NCBI GenBank assembly: GCA_030039615.1 | Contig: JASHVF010000394.1 | Span: 1-34,104 of the forward strand | Source: Gammaproteobacteria bacterium | GTDB lineage: Bacteria; Pseudomonadota; Gammaproteobacteria; Steroidobacterales; Steroidobacteraceae | Direction: 5' to 3' | Length of the DNA stretch: 34,104 nucleotides | Shown here: positions 22,110-31,354 of the stretch, in pieces | Position numbering within the stretch: the stretch's first letter is position 1 | How the letters are laid out: every line of letters starts with the position of its first letter | Translations under genes and position numbers: made by a program | The notes under the pieces: model-generated | What the model saw: the letters and a program-made list of their open reading frames with translations, nothing else | Database searches by the model: none | What the model was told of the DNA's origin: nothing

Positions 22110-23270
22110 TCAGCGGCCGGCGAGCGCATCGACGATCTCCAGCCGCCGCGCGCGCAGCGCCGGCAGCAGCCCGACGGCGAGGCTCATCAGCACGATCGCG
22201 ATCACCCCCAGCAGCCAAACCGTGCCATTGAGCTGCAGCAGGAACTGCCCGCCGGTCGCCTGCTCCACCAGCGCGCCGGCCAGCGAGGCGAGCACCATGC
22301 CGGTGAGACCCCCGGCGAGCACCAGCGTGAAGGCCTCCGCCAGCACGAAGCCGAACACGCTGCCGTCGGTGAAACCGAGCGTCTTCAGCACGGCGAGCTC
22401 GGGAATGCGCTCGCGCACGCTCTGCGCCATGGTATTGCCGACCACCAGCAGCAGCGTGAAAAACACCGCGAACAGGATCCAGCGCACGATCAGGCCGATG
22501 TCGCCGATCTGCTTGACGAAGCTGATGTTGAAGTCCTTCTCGGTCTGCGTCTTGGTCTCGTCGGGGGAGTTCTCGAACATGGCGTCGACCGTCTTGCTGA
22601 TGGCCTCGGCGTCGGCGCCGGGCGCGAGCTTGAGGATGAAGAAGTTGGTGCGCCCCTTCATGCCGAACTGGTTGGCCTCATCGAAGTAGTCCTGCTGGAT
22701 GAAGGCGAGGTTGGTGCGCTTCTGCCACTCCTCGTCCTTGCCGTCGAAGATGCCCACCAGGTCGAACTGCCAGGCCTTGCTGCCGTTCTTCTGCGGCCAG
22801 ATCTGCGACGAGATCGGCACCTTCTGGCCGAGCTTCCAGCCGTACTGCTCGGCGAGCTGGCGGCCGACGATCATGCCGGTGCGGGTGTGCTCGAAGGCCT
22901 GCCACTGCTGCTCCGGCATCGTCCACTCGGGGTAGACGTCGTGGTAACGCTGCGGATCGAGCGCGAACATGATGAGCGGCGTGTTGGTCTGCCACACGCC
23001 GCCGAACCACTGCTGGTAGGCGACGCGCGTCACCCCGGGAATCGCCTCGAGCTTCGGCACCATGCTGACCGGCAGCGCCACCGTGAAGGAGACGCGCGCC
23101 TGCACGAACAGGCGCGTCGCGCCGACGAAATCCGCGCCGGAGCTGAAGATGGTATCGACCGACTGCAGCAGTCCGAACAGCAGGAACGCCATGACCACCG
23201 ACAGCAGCGTCAGCGTGGTGCGCACGCGCCTGCGGAACAGGTTCGCGACCACGAAGCCGACGCGGGTCAC
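22110..23270 (-). CDS. ABC transporter permease (FtsX/MacB-type)
   Basis: [26 protein letters not shown]-terminal [36 protein letters not shown]. Confidence 0.92.
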   Translation of the reverse strand: MTRVGFVVANLFRRRVRTTLTLLSVVMAFLLFGLLQSVDTIFSSGADFVGATRLFVQARVSFTVALPVSMVPKLEAIPGVTRVAYQQWFGGVWQTNTPLIMFALDPQRYHDVYPEWTMPEQQWQAFEHTRTGMIVGRQLAEQYGWKLGQKVPISSQIWPQKNGSKAWQFDLVGIFDGKDEEWQKRTNLAFIQQDYFDEANQFGMKGRTNFFILKLAPGADAEAISKTVDAMFENSPDETKTQTEKDFNISFVKQIGDIGLIVRWILFAVFFTLLLVVGNTMAQSVRERIPELAVLKTLGFTDGSVFGFVLAEAFTLVLAGGLTGMVLASLAGALVEQATGGQFLLQLNGTVWLLGVIAIVLMSLAVGLLPALRARRLEIVDALAGR

Positions 23271-23309
23271 GAGTGCCTCCGGCCCGCCGGCGACCTTCGC
23301 CCGGTCATC

Positions 23310-23996
<687 letters not shown>

Positions 23997-24012
23997 ACCG
24001 TACCTCGCAGTG

Positions 24013-25260
24013 TCATTTTCTCACTTCGGTAACCGCGGCGGCGTCCTTGAGGTCCGCCGGGGCGTCGACGATGACGCTCTCCCCGGCGCTGAGGCCCGCC
24101 AGCACCTCGCGCGCCTCGCCGCTGCTGCCGCCGACGGTTACCGCGCGGCGCTGCGCGCGGCCGTCCTTCAGCACGAACACCACGTCCTCGCTGCCGTCCT
24201 TGCGCAGCGCGTCCGGCGGCACCAGCACGCCGCGCGGCCGTTGCTGCCGGGGGGCGTTGGCGGCGCTCTGCTCCTCGAACGACACCCGCACCCCCATGTC
24301 CGGCACGATGCGCTCGTCGCGGCTGTCGAAGCCGATGCGCACCTTGACGGTCGCCTTGGAGCGGTCCGCGGTCGGGATGATGGCGATGACGTGCGAGGGG
24401 ATGCGCCACTCGGGGTAGGCGTTGAGCACCGACACCACCGGCTGCCCGGGCGCGACGCGGTTGATATAGGCCTCGTTGACGTCGACCTCGATCTCGAGCG
24501 AATCCATGTCCACCAGCGTGCCGATGCCGGTGCGCGTGTACCCGCCGCCGGCCGAGAACGGCGAGACGATCTCCCCGACCTGCGCGGCCTTGGCGATGAT
24601 CACGCCGGTGAACGGCGCGCGCACGGTGCAATAGTCGAGCTGCACCTGCGCCGCGCGCACGTTGGCGGCGGCCAGCTCGATCTGCTTGCGCTGCGACTGC
24701 ACCAGCGCGCTGCTGCTGTCCACCTGGGTGCGCGCCTGCTCGGTCTCCTGCTGCGACACCAGGTGACGCGTCACCAGATCCTCATCGCGCTGCACGTCGC
24801 GCTTGTACTGCGCGAGCTGCGCCTGGTCCTGCGCCAGCAGCGCCTGCGCGGACTCCAGTTGCGCCTGTGCCTGGGCGAGCGCGGCGCGTTGCGCGGTGTC
24901 GTCGAGGCGCGCCATCACCTGCCCGGCCTTGACGTGATCGCCCTCATCGAAGAGCACCTGGGTCACGGTGCCGGTGATCTGCGCCGAGACGGTCGCCTCG
25001 CGCCGCGCGGTGACGTAGCCCGTGGCATCGAGCACCGAGGCCGCGCCGGCCCCGGCGGCCATGGCTTGCGCGGTCGCCGTGTGCACCGGCAAGCCGCCGC
25101 GCGCGGACCATGCGAGCCAGGTGGCGCCGGCGGCGAGCGCCAGCGCGGCCACGACTCCCGTGACGATCCAGCGCCGCCGCGGCGGTGAGCTCTCGGGCTG
25201 CGCCCCGCGCTCGATCCGCAGCTGTCCCAACAGCGCTTTTTTATCCGGCTCGGCAGCCAT
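24013..25260 (-). CDS. Periplasmic adaptor / membrane fusion protein (HlyD/MacA/RND-type)
   Basis: N-terminal TM anchor; GYVTARREATVSAQITGTVTQVLFDEGDHVKAGQVMARLDD lipoyl-type motif; coiled-coil; YCTVRAPFTGVIIAKAAQVGEIV. Confidence 0.94.
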   Translation of the reverse strand: MAAEPDKKALLGQLRIERGAQPESSPPRRRWIVTGVVAALALAAGATWLAWSARGGLPVHTATAQAMAAGAGAASVLDATGYVTARREATVSAQITGTVTQVLFDEGDHVKAGQVMARLDDTAQRAALAQAQAQLESAQALLAQDQAQLAQYKRDVQRDEDLVTRHLVSQQETEQARTQVDSSSALVQSQRKQIELAAANVRAAQVQLDYCTVRAPFTGVIIAKAAQVGEIVSPFSAGGGYTRTGIGTLVDMDSLEIEVDVNEAYINRVAPGQPVVSVLNAYPEWRIPSHVIAIIPTADRSKATVKVRIGFDSRDERIVPDMGVRVSFEEQSAANAPRQQRPRGVLVPPDALRKDGSEDVVFVLKDGRAQRRAVTVGGSSGEAREVLAGLSAGESVIVDAPADLKDAAAVTEVRK

Positions 25261-25379
25261 CCCCTCGGCCCTTCGAAGCAGCGCGCAAAGATAACATCAG
25301 GCGCCGCAGCGTCGCATGCCCGCTGCGACATACAGCGCCGCCGCGCGCGGCGAGCGGTGTGCGGGCGGACCTCAAGGCC

Positions 25380-26132
25380 TCAGCCGGCGACGATCTTCGC
25401 CATCAGGCGCCGCGCCTGCGCGTACTCCGGGGCGAGCAGCAGCGCGTGCTCGAGCGCATCGCGAGCGCCCACCGGATCGGCGTGATCCAGCAGGTCGCGC
25501 GCCAGGTAGAGATAGGCCTCGGCCGCACCCCAGCCCGGCAGCCGCTCGATACCGGCGCGCTCGGCCTCGAAGGCCGCGACCGCCTGGCGCAGCTTCGTGA
25601 GGCCCCGGTCCCTGTTGCCGTCGCCGGATGCAGAGAGCTGGTAGTCACTCATGCCGTCGATCAGCAGGGCGCGCGGATCGTGCGGCGCGGATTGCAGCGC
25701 GCGCGCGATGTCCTTGCGCGCGCGGTGCGCCGAGAGCGTCGCATTGTGCGCACTCAGCGGCGTGGCGAGGCAGGCGGCCCGCAGCGCGAGCGCATCCGCG
25801 AAGTCCGCCTGTGCCGCGAGCAGCGCATCCGCCTCGTCGACACAATGCTGCGCGAGGTCGGCGGCCGAGCCGCCGCGGGAGGCGCCCTGCGCGACGAGCT
25901 GCGCCTGGCGCCAGTCGAGCAGCGCCGCGTAGTAACCATGCAGCCGGTCGTGCGACTCGTCCGCGGCGATCAGGCCAGCGAGACTCCTGAGCGCCGGGGC
26001 GTCCTCGGTGTAGTAGCCGTACTGGATGCGGCTCTCGATGTCGCGCCAGGAGATCTGCTGCTCCGCGCCGCGCACGCTCGCGCTCAACCCGAGGAGCGCG
26101 GCGGCGGCGGGCAGTAGAATATTCGCGCGCAT
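25380..26132 (-). CDS. Exported TPR-like protein of unknown function
   Basis: MRANILLPAAAALLGLSASVRGAEQQ signal peptide, helical repeats (ALAL.., GAAEAYLYLARDLLDHADPVGARDALEHALLLAPEYAQARRLM). Confidence 0.75.
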   Translation of the reverse strand: MRANILLPAAAALLGLSASVRGAEQQISWRDIESRIQYGYYTEDAPALRSLAGLIAADESHDRLHGYYAALLDWRQAQLVAQGASRGGSAADLAQHCVDEADALLAAQADFADALALRAACLATPLSAHNATLSAHRARKDIARALQSAPHDPRALLIDGMSDYQLSASGDGNRDRGLTKLRQAVAAFEAERAGIERLPGWGAAEAYLYLARDLLDHADPVGARDALEHALLLAPEYAQARRLMAKIVAG

Positions 26133-26976
26133 GCAAGACCATAACACAGCCCCGGCGACGCCCGCTCCCCCGGGCACTGCGCCCGAGTCGCTCATCGACA
26201 TCGGCATCAATCTCGGCCACGACAGTTACGACGGCGATCGCGACGCGGTGCTCGCACGCGCGCGCGCCGCGGGTGTCGTGCAGATGATGGTCACGGGCGC
26301 CAGCCTCGCGGGCAGCGGGCGCGCGATCGCGCTCGCCCGCGAGCACCCCGGGGAGCTCTTCGCCACCGCCGGCGTGCATCCGCATCACGCGGGCGAGCTC
26401 ACTCTCGCCCGGGCCGACGAGCTGGCCGCGCTCGCGGCCGCACCCGAGGTGGTTGCGGTGGGCGAATGCGGGCTCGATTACTTTCGCGACTTCGCCCCGC
26501 GCGAGGCGCAGCGCGCGGCCTTTCACCGCCAGCTCGAGCTGGCCGCGCGCCTCGGCAAGCCCGTGTTCCTGCATCAGCGCGACGCCCACGAGGACTTCCT
26601 CGCGATCCTGCGCGAGCACGGCAGCCTGCACTCGGGCGTCGCGCACTGCTTCACCGGCGGCGCCGCCGAGCTCGCCGCCTACCTCGGCCTCGGGCTGGCG
26701 ATCGGGATCACCGGCTGGATCTGCGACGAGCGCCGCGGCGCGCACCTCGTGCCCCTGGTGCGCGACATCCCCGCGGGAAGGCTGCTGCTCGAGACCGACG
26801 GCCCGTACCTTCTGCCACGCGACCTCGAGCCCCGCCCCGCCACGCGGCGCAACGAGCCCGCGTATCTGCCGCACATTGCCGCGGTGGTGGCGCGCGCCCG
26901 CGGCGAACCCCTCGGGAGCCTCGCGCGCGCGAGCACGGCGGCGGCCCGCGGCCTCTTCCGGCTGCCTGAGAGATGA
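26131..26976 (+). CDS. tatD: TatD family metal-dependent hydrolase (DNase)
   Basis: LIDIGINLGHDSYDGDRDAVLARARAAGVVQMMVTG; ATAGVHPHHAGE; VGECGLDYFRDF; LLLETDGPYLLPRDL. Confidence 0.95.
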   Translation: MQDHNTAPATPAPPGTAPESLIDIGINLGHDSYDGDRDAVLARARAAGVVQMMVTGASLAGSGRAIALAREHPGELFATAGVHPHHAGELTLARADELAALAAAPEVVAVGECGLDYFRDFAPREAQRAAFHRQLELAARLGKPVFLHQRDAHEDFLAILREHGSLHSGVAHCFTGGAAELAAYLGLGLAIGITGWICDERRGAHLVPLVRDIPAGRLLLETDGPYLLPRDLEPRPATRRNEPAYLPHIAAVVARARGEPLGSLARASTAAARGLFRLPER

Positions 26977-27030
26977 GAGCGTGGCGCATACTCTCGCGGG
27001 CGGCCAAAGACACCGGGGTCCGCAATCATC

Positions 27031-27054
27031 GAGATATTACCTTTCCAATATCTC
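27031..27054. promoter_or_regulatory. 8-bp perfect inverted repeat GAGATATT-N8-AATATCTC, operator candidate upstream of M20 peptidase
   Basis: 27031-27038 gagatatt and 27047-27054 aatatctc are reverse complements, in an AT-rich island 32 nt before the start codon. Confidence 0.5.
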
Positions 27055-27086
27055 CTAACTAATTGATATTCATCTAAGAGAGACCA

Positions 27087-28499
27087 ATGGATCTCAAGCG
27101 AATCAGCACTTTCGTCGGCGAAACCTGGGACCAGTCGATCCTGGAGCGGCTGTTCGCCTACGTGCGCATCCCGAACAAGTCGCCCGACTTCGATCCCGAG
27201 TGGGAGAAGCACGGCCACATGGAGGCGGCGATTCAGCTCATGGCGGAGTGGTGCCGCCTGCAGCCGCTGCCCGGCATGCGGGTCGAGATACGCCGCCTGC
27301 CGGGCCGCACGCCGCTGCTGCTGTGCGACATTCCGGGAGAGCTCCCCGGCTGCGCCCTGCTCTACGGCCACCTCGACAAGCAGCCGGAGTTCACCGGCTG
27401 GCTGCCGGGCTTGGGTCCCTGGCAGCCCGTGATTCGCGACGGCAAGCTCTACGGGCGCGGCGCCGCCGATGACGGCTACGCCGTGTTCAGCTCGCTCACC
27501 GCGATCGCCGCGCTCAAGGAGCAGCAGGTGCGGCTGCCGCGCTGCGTCGTGCTGATCGAGGCATGCGAGGAAAGCGGCAGCGAGGACCTGCCGGCGCACC
27601 TCGCCGCGCTCGGGGACGCGATCCCCGCGCCCTCGCTGGTCGTGTGTCTCGATGCCGAGTGCGGCAACTATGAACAGGTGTGGTGCACGACGTCGTTGCG
27701 CGGCAACCTCATCGGGACGCTCACCGTGCGCGTGCTCACCGAGGGGGTGCACTCCGGAATGGCGACCGGCATCGCCCCGACACCGTTTCGCATCCTCGAG
27801 CAGCTGCTCGCGCGCATCGAGAATCCCATCACCGGCGACCTGCTGCTGGATGAGCTGCACGTGACGCTGCCGGCGGACCGGCGCGCCCAGGCCGTGCTCG
27901 CCGCCCAGGTGCTCGGCGGCTCGGTCGCGGGCAAGCTTCCGTGGGCCAAGGGCGTGCAGCCGGTCTCGAACGATCCGACCGAGCTCATCGTCAACAGCAC
28001 CTGGCGTGCGACGCTGGCGGTCACCGGCGCCGACGGCCTGCCGCCGACAGCCACCGCGGGCAACGTGCTGCTGCCGCAGATCACCGTGAAGATCTCGCTC
28101 CGCACCCCGCCGACCTGCGATGCGCCGCGCGCCGCCCAGGCGGTGCGCGAGGCGCTCGAGCGCGACCCGCCCTATGGCGCCGAAGTGCGTTTCGAGCCCG
28201 GCGGGGCCAACAACGGCTGGAATGCGCCGACCTTCGCGCCGTGGCTCGAGCAATCGATCGCGCGCGCCAGCCAGGCGGTGTACGGCCGCGCAGCGGTGCA
28301 CATCGGCTGCGGCGGCACGATCCCCTTCATGGGGATGCTGGGCGAGCGCTTTCCGAATACCCAGTTCTTCATCACCGGGGTGCTCGGGCCGCACGCCAAC
28401 GCGCACGGGCCGAACGAGTTCCTGCACATCGAATACGCCAGGAAGCTCACCGCCTGCGTGTCGCTGGTGCTCGCCGACCACGCCAGGACGGTCGCCTGA
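27087..28499 (+). CDS. M20 family metallopeptidase (DapE/ArgE/CNDP-like dipeptidase)
   Basis: LLYGHLDKQPEFTGW; LYGRGAADDGYAVF; LIEACEESGSEDLPAHL; IGCGGTIPFM; HANAHGPNEFLHIEY. Confidence 0.95.
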   Translation: MDLKRISTFVGETWDQSILERLFAYVRIPNKSPDFDPEWEKHGHMEAAIQLMAEWCRLQPLPGMRVEIRRLPGRTPLLLCDIPGELPGCALLYGHLDKQPEFTGWLPGLGPWQPVIRDGKLYGRGAADDGYAVFSSLTAIAALKEQQVRLPRCVVLIEACEESGSEDLPAHLAALGDAIPAPSLVVCLDAECGNYEQVWCTTSLRGNLIGTLTVRVLTEGVHSGMATGIAPTPFRILEQLLARIENPITGDLLLDELHVTLPADRRAQAVLAAQVLGGSVAGKLPWAKGVQPVSNDPTELIVNSTWRATLAVTGADGLPPTATAGNVLLPQITVKISLRTPPTCDAPRAAQAVREALERDPPYGAEVRFEPGGANNGWNAPTFAPWLEQSIARASQAVYGRAAVHIGCGGTIPFMGMLGERFPNTQFFITGVLGPHANAHGPNEFLHIEYARKLTACVSLVLADHARTVA

Positions 28500-28503
28500 T
28501 CCG

Positions 28504-29100
28504 CTACCGCATGTCGGCCATGTAGCTCGGCTTGACCGCATCCCGCAGCCGCCGCCAGCCCTCGCTCAGGGGGGCCGTGGCCTCGGCGTGCGACTGATAC
28601 TCGACCGGCGGGAACTCGGCGCGCAGCGCGTCCACCATGAGCGTCCACTTGGGCAGCCCCTTGGGGAACTTGCCGCGCCGTGTGAACACGATGCGCCCTT
28701 CCACCGGAACGTCGCCCGCCACCGCCTTGACCGCGGCGATGCGGTCGTAGAGCGCGCTCTGCGGATTGGTGAACGTGAAGCGGCGCGCCCCGTCCATGAC
28801 GGTCCACTCGGCCATCTGGTCGCCGCCGAAGATGTTGCCGCGCACGTCGCGCAGGTCGATCACCACCACGCCGCGCATCGTCAGCAAGAGGAAGTCGACG
28901 TGAAAGCCCCCGCCCATGCCGTCCGGCACCAGCGCATTGGCGAGATGATCGGCGGCGCCGCCGGTGACCTGAGCACGCAGCTGCTTCCTCGCGCGGTACC
29001 GGCCGTACCAGCGCCAGCCCCACCAGAGCACGAAACCGAGCGCCGCGGCACCCAGCACCGCGGCCCACACGACCGGCGGCAATTTACTCAGCTCGTCCAC
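28504..29100 (-). CDS. Membrane-anchored NERD (nuclease-related) domain protein
   Basis: N-terminal TM (VVWAAVLGAAALGFVLWWGW); NALVPDGMGGGFHVDFLLLTMRGVVVIDLRDVRGNIFGGDQMAEWTVMDGARRFTFTNPQSAL matches the NERD fold pattern. Confidence 0.8.
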   Translation of the reverse strand: MDELSKLPPVVWAAVLGAAALGFVLWWGWRWYGRYRARKQLRAQVTGGAADHLANALVPDGMGGGFHVDFLLLTMRGVVVIDLRDVRGNIFGGDQMAEWTVMDGARRFTFTNPQSALYDRIAAVKAVAGDVPVEGRIVFTRRGKFPKGLPKWTLMVDALRAEFPPVEYQSHAEATAPLSEGWRRLRDAVKPSYMADMR

Positions 29101-30413
29101 CCGTTCCCCTCGACCTCGAGCGCCGCCCGCAGCGCTCCCAGCGCGGCGTCGATTTCAACACAGCGCACAGGTCGCGCAAACAGCTGCGCGAGACTCTCCG
29201 GCACCGGCACGCTGTGCCCGATGAGCGGCTCGACGATCTCGCGGAACTTGGCGGGGTGCGCCGTCGCCACCAGCACCCAGCGGCCGTGGGCGCGCCGCTC
29301 CGGCGGCAGCCGCGCCCAGGCCTCGGCGGCGGTCGCGGTGTGCGGGCACCACACCCGCCCGTAGGTACGAAAATCCGCGCCAATGCGCGCGCGGATCTCC
29401 TCGTCCGTGACGCTCACGGCGCTCACCGCCGCGCGCAGCTCTGCGAGCTGCGGATAAAGCGCCCGCAGGCGCTCCATGTTGCTCGGGTTGCCGACGTCCA
29501 TGGCGGAGGCGAGCGTCGCGAGGCTCGGCCGCGGGCGCCAGCTGCCGCTCTCGAGAAAGTCCGGCACCGTGCGATTGGCGTTGTGCGCCAGCACCACCTC
29601 TGCGATCGGCAGTCCGAGCCGGCGCGCCCACAGACACGCGAGCGAATTCCCGAGGTTGCCGCTCGGGATGACGAACGAGGCGCGCTCGCCGTGCGCGCGC
29701 CACACGGCGAGGCTCGCGGCCGCGTAGTACACCGCCTGCGGCAGCAGTCGCCCGAGGTTGATGCTGTTGGCCGAGGATAGCGCCCGCTGCGAGCGCAGCC
29801 CGGGATCGAGAAACGCCTCCTTCACCAGGCGCTGGCAGTCGTCGAAGGTGCCGCGCACGGCGAGTGAGCGCACGTTCTCGCCCCAGCAGGTGAGCTGGCG
29901 CTCCTGGGTGGGCGATACCAGCCCCTTGGGGAACAGCACCGCCACCTCGATGCCCGGCCGGCGGTGAAACGCGGCCGCCACCGCGCCACCGGTGTCGCCC
30001 GAGGTCGCCACCAGGATGGTGAGCGGACGGGCCGCGGCGGCGCGCAGCCGCGCAAAGCAGGCGGCGAGGAAGCGTGCGCCGAAGTCCTTGAAGGCGGCGG
30101 TCGGTCCGTGGAAGAGCTCGAGCACCGACAGCCGGCCGTCGGCGTGCAGCGGCTCGAGCGGCGCGGGGAAGCTGAAGGCCTCGCGCGCGATCGCGCCGAG
30201 CTCGGCGCCGAGGGGATCGCCGGCCAGGAACGGTGCGAGCAGCGGCTGCGCCACCTCGGCGAGCGCGGCGGCGTCGCCGAAATTCTCGACCGAGAGCTCG
30301 GGCCAGGCGGCGGGAACGTACAGGCCGCCGTCCGGAGCGAGCCCCTGGAGCAGCGCCGCACTGAAGCCCATCCGCACCGTCGGGTCGCGTGAGCTGATGA
30401 ACGAGAAGCTCAA
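29088..30413 (-). CDS. thrC: Threonine synthase
   Basis: LSFSFISSRDPTVRMGFSAALLQGLAPDGGLYVPAAWP; HGPTAAFKDFGARF (PLP Lys); VATSGDTGGAVAAAF; FVIPSGNLGNSLA. Probable TTG start at 30413 overlapping the thrB stop. Confidence 0.95.
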   Translation of the reverse strand: MSFSFISSRDPTVRMGFSAALLQGLAPDGGLYVPAAWPELSVENFGDAAALAEVAQPLLAPFLAGDPLGAELGAIAREAFSFPAPLEPLHADGRLSVLELFHGPTAAFKDFGARFLAACFARLRAAAARPLTILVATSGDTGGAVAAAFHRRPGIEVAVLFPKGLVSPTQERQLTCWGENVRSLAVRGTFDDCQRLVKEAFLDPGLRSQRALSSANSINLGRLLPQAVYYAAASLAVWRAHGERASFVIPSGNLGNSLACLWARRLGLPIAEVVLAHNANRTVPDFLESGSWRPRPSLATLASAMDVGNPSNMERLRALYPQLAELRAAVSAVSVTDEEIRARIGADFRTYGRVWCPHTATAAEAWARLPPERRAHGRWVLVATAHPAKFREIVEPLIGHSVPVPESLAQLFARPVRCVEIDAALGALRAALEVEGNGWTS

Positions 30414-31354
30414 CCGATCACCCGCGCGCCCGCGCCACGCAGCTCCGTGATCCAGCCATCGCTCGCGAGCTCGCGGGCGGCGAACTCCCGGCGCATCGCC
30501 GCGAGCACCGCCGGCGCGCTCGGCTCGAGCGTCCAGGCGAACATCGCAGGCCCCGCGCCGGAGATCGAGCAGCCGAGAGCCCCGGCCGCCAGCGCGGCGC
30601 GGCGCACTTCCTGGAACCCCGGGATCAGCGCCTGGCGCTGCGGCTCGATCACCACGTCCTCGAAGGAAGCGCGGATCATGTCGAGGTCGTCGGTGTAGCA
30701 GCCGGAGATGAAGCCGGCGAGATGCGCCGTCTGCCACACGAAGTCCGAGAGCTCGACGCTGCGGCTGAGGATCGCGCGCGCCTTGGCGGTCGCGAGGAAC
30801 ATATGCGGGTGCACTGTCACCGCGCGCACCGCCGCCGGCACCGGGATCTGCTTGACGCGCGGCTCGTCGATGCCGACGGTGAGGACCAGACCGCCGAACA
30901 GCGCGGGCGCGATGTTGTCGACGTGCCGCGAGCCGCTCGCGACGGCCTCGCCGGCCATGGCGAACTTGAGCAGCTCGAGCTTGCCGCAGGGCGTCGGCAG
31001 GAGTGCGTTGGCCGCGACCACGGCCCCGACGGCGGACGCGGCCGAGCCGCCGAGGCCCGAGCCGAGCGGGATGCCCTTGTCGATCTCGAGCACGAAGCCG
31101 AACTCAAGGTGCAGCGCCTCCTGCATCGCGAGCAGCGCCCGGCCCGCGGTGTTGTCCCGCGGCTCCTGCGGCAGCTCGCCGGCGACGCCGCGCACCGCAC
31201 TGATGGCGACGCCGGGGGCGGCACGGCGGCTGACGCTCACGCGGTCGCCGAGCGCCTCCACCGAGAAGCCGAGGATATCGAAGCCGATCGCGACATTGCC
31301 GACCGAGGCGGGCGCGAACGCGGTCGCGCGCTCGGGCGCGGCGCGTGCGCTCAC
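30410..31354 (-). CDS. thrB: Homoserine kinase
   Basis: ATAFAPASVGNVAIGFDILGFSVEALGD; KGIPLGSGLGGSAASAVGAVVAAN (GHMP motif). Confidence 0.96.
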   Translation of the reverse strand: MSARAAPERATAFAPASVGNVAIGFDILGFSVEALGDRVSVSRRAAPGVAISAVRGVAGELPQEPRDNTAGRALLAMQEALHLEFGFVLEIDKGIPLGSGLGGSAASAVGAVVAANALLPTPCGKLELLKFAMAGEAVASGSRHVDNIAPALFGGLVLTVGIDEPRVKQIPVPAAVRAVTVHPHMFLATAKARAILSRSVELSDFVWQTAHLAGFISGCYTDDLDMIRASFEDVVIEPQRQALIPGFQEVRRAALAAGALGCSISGAGPAMFAWTLEPSAPAVLAAMRREFAARELASDGWITELRGAGARVIG

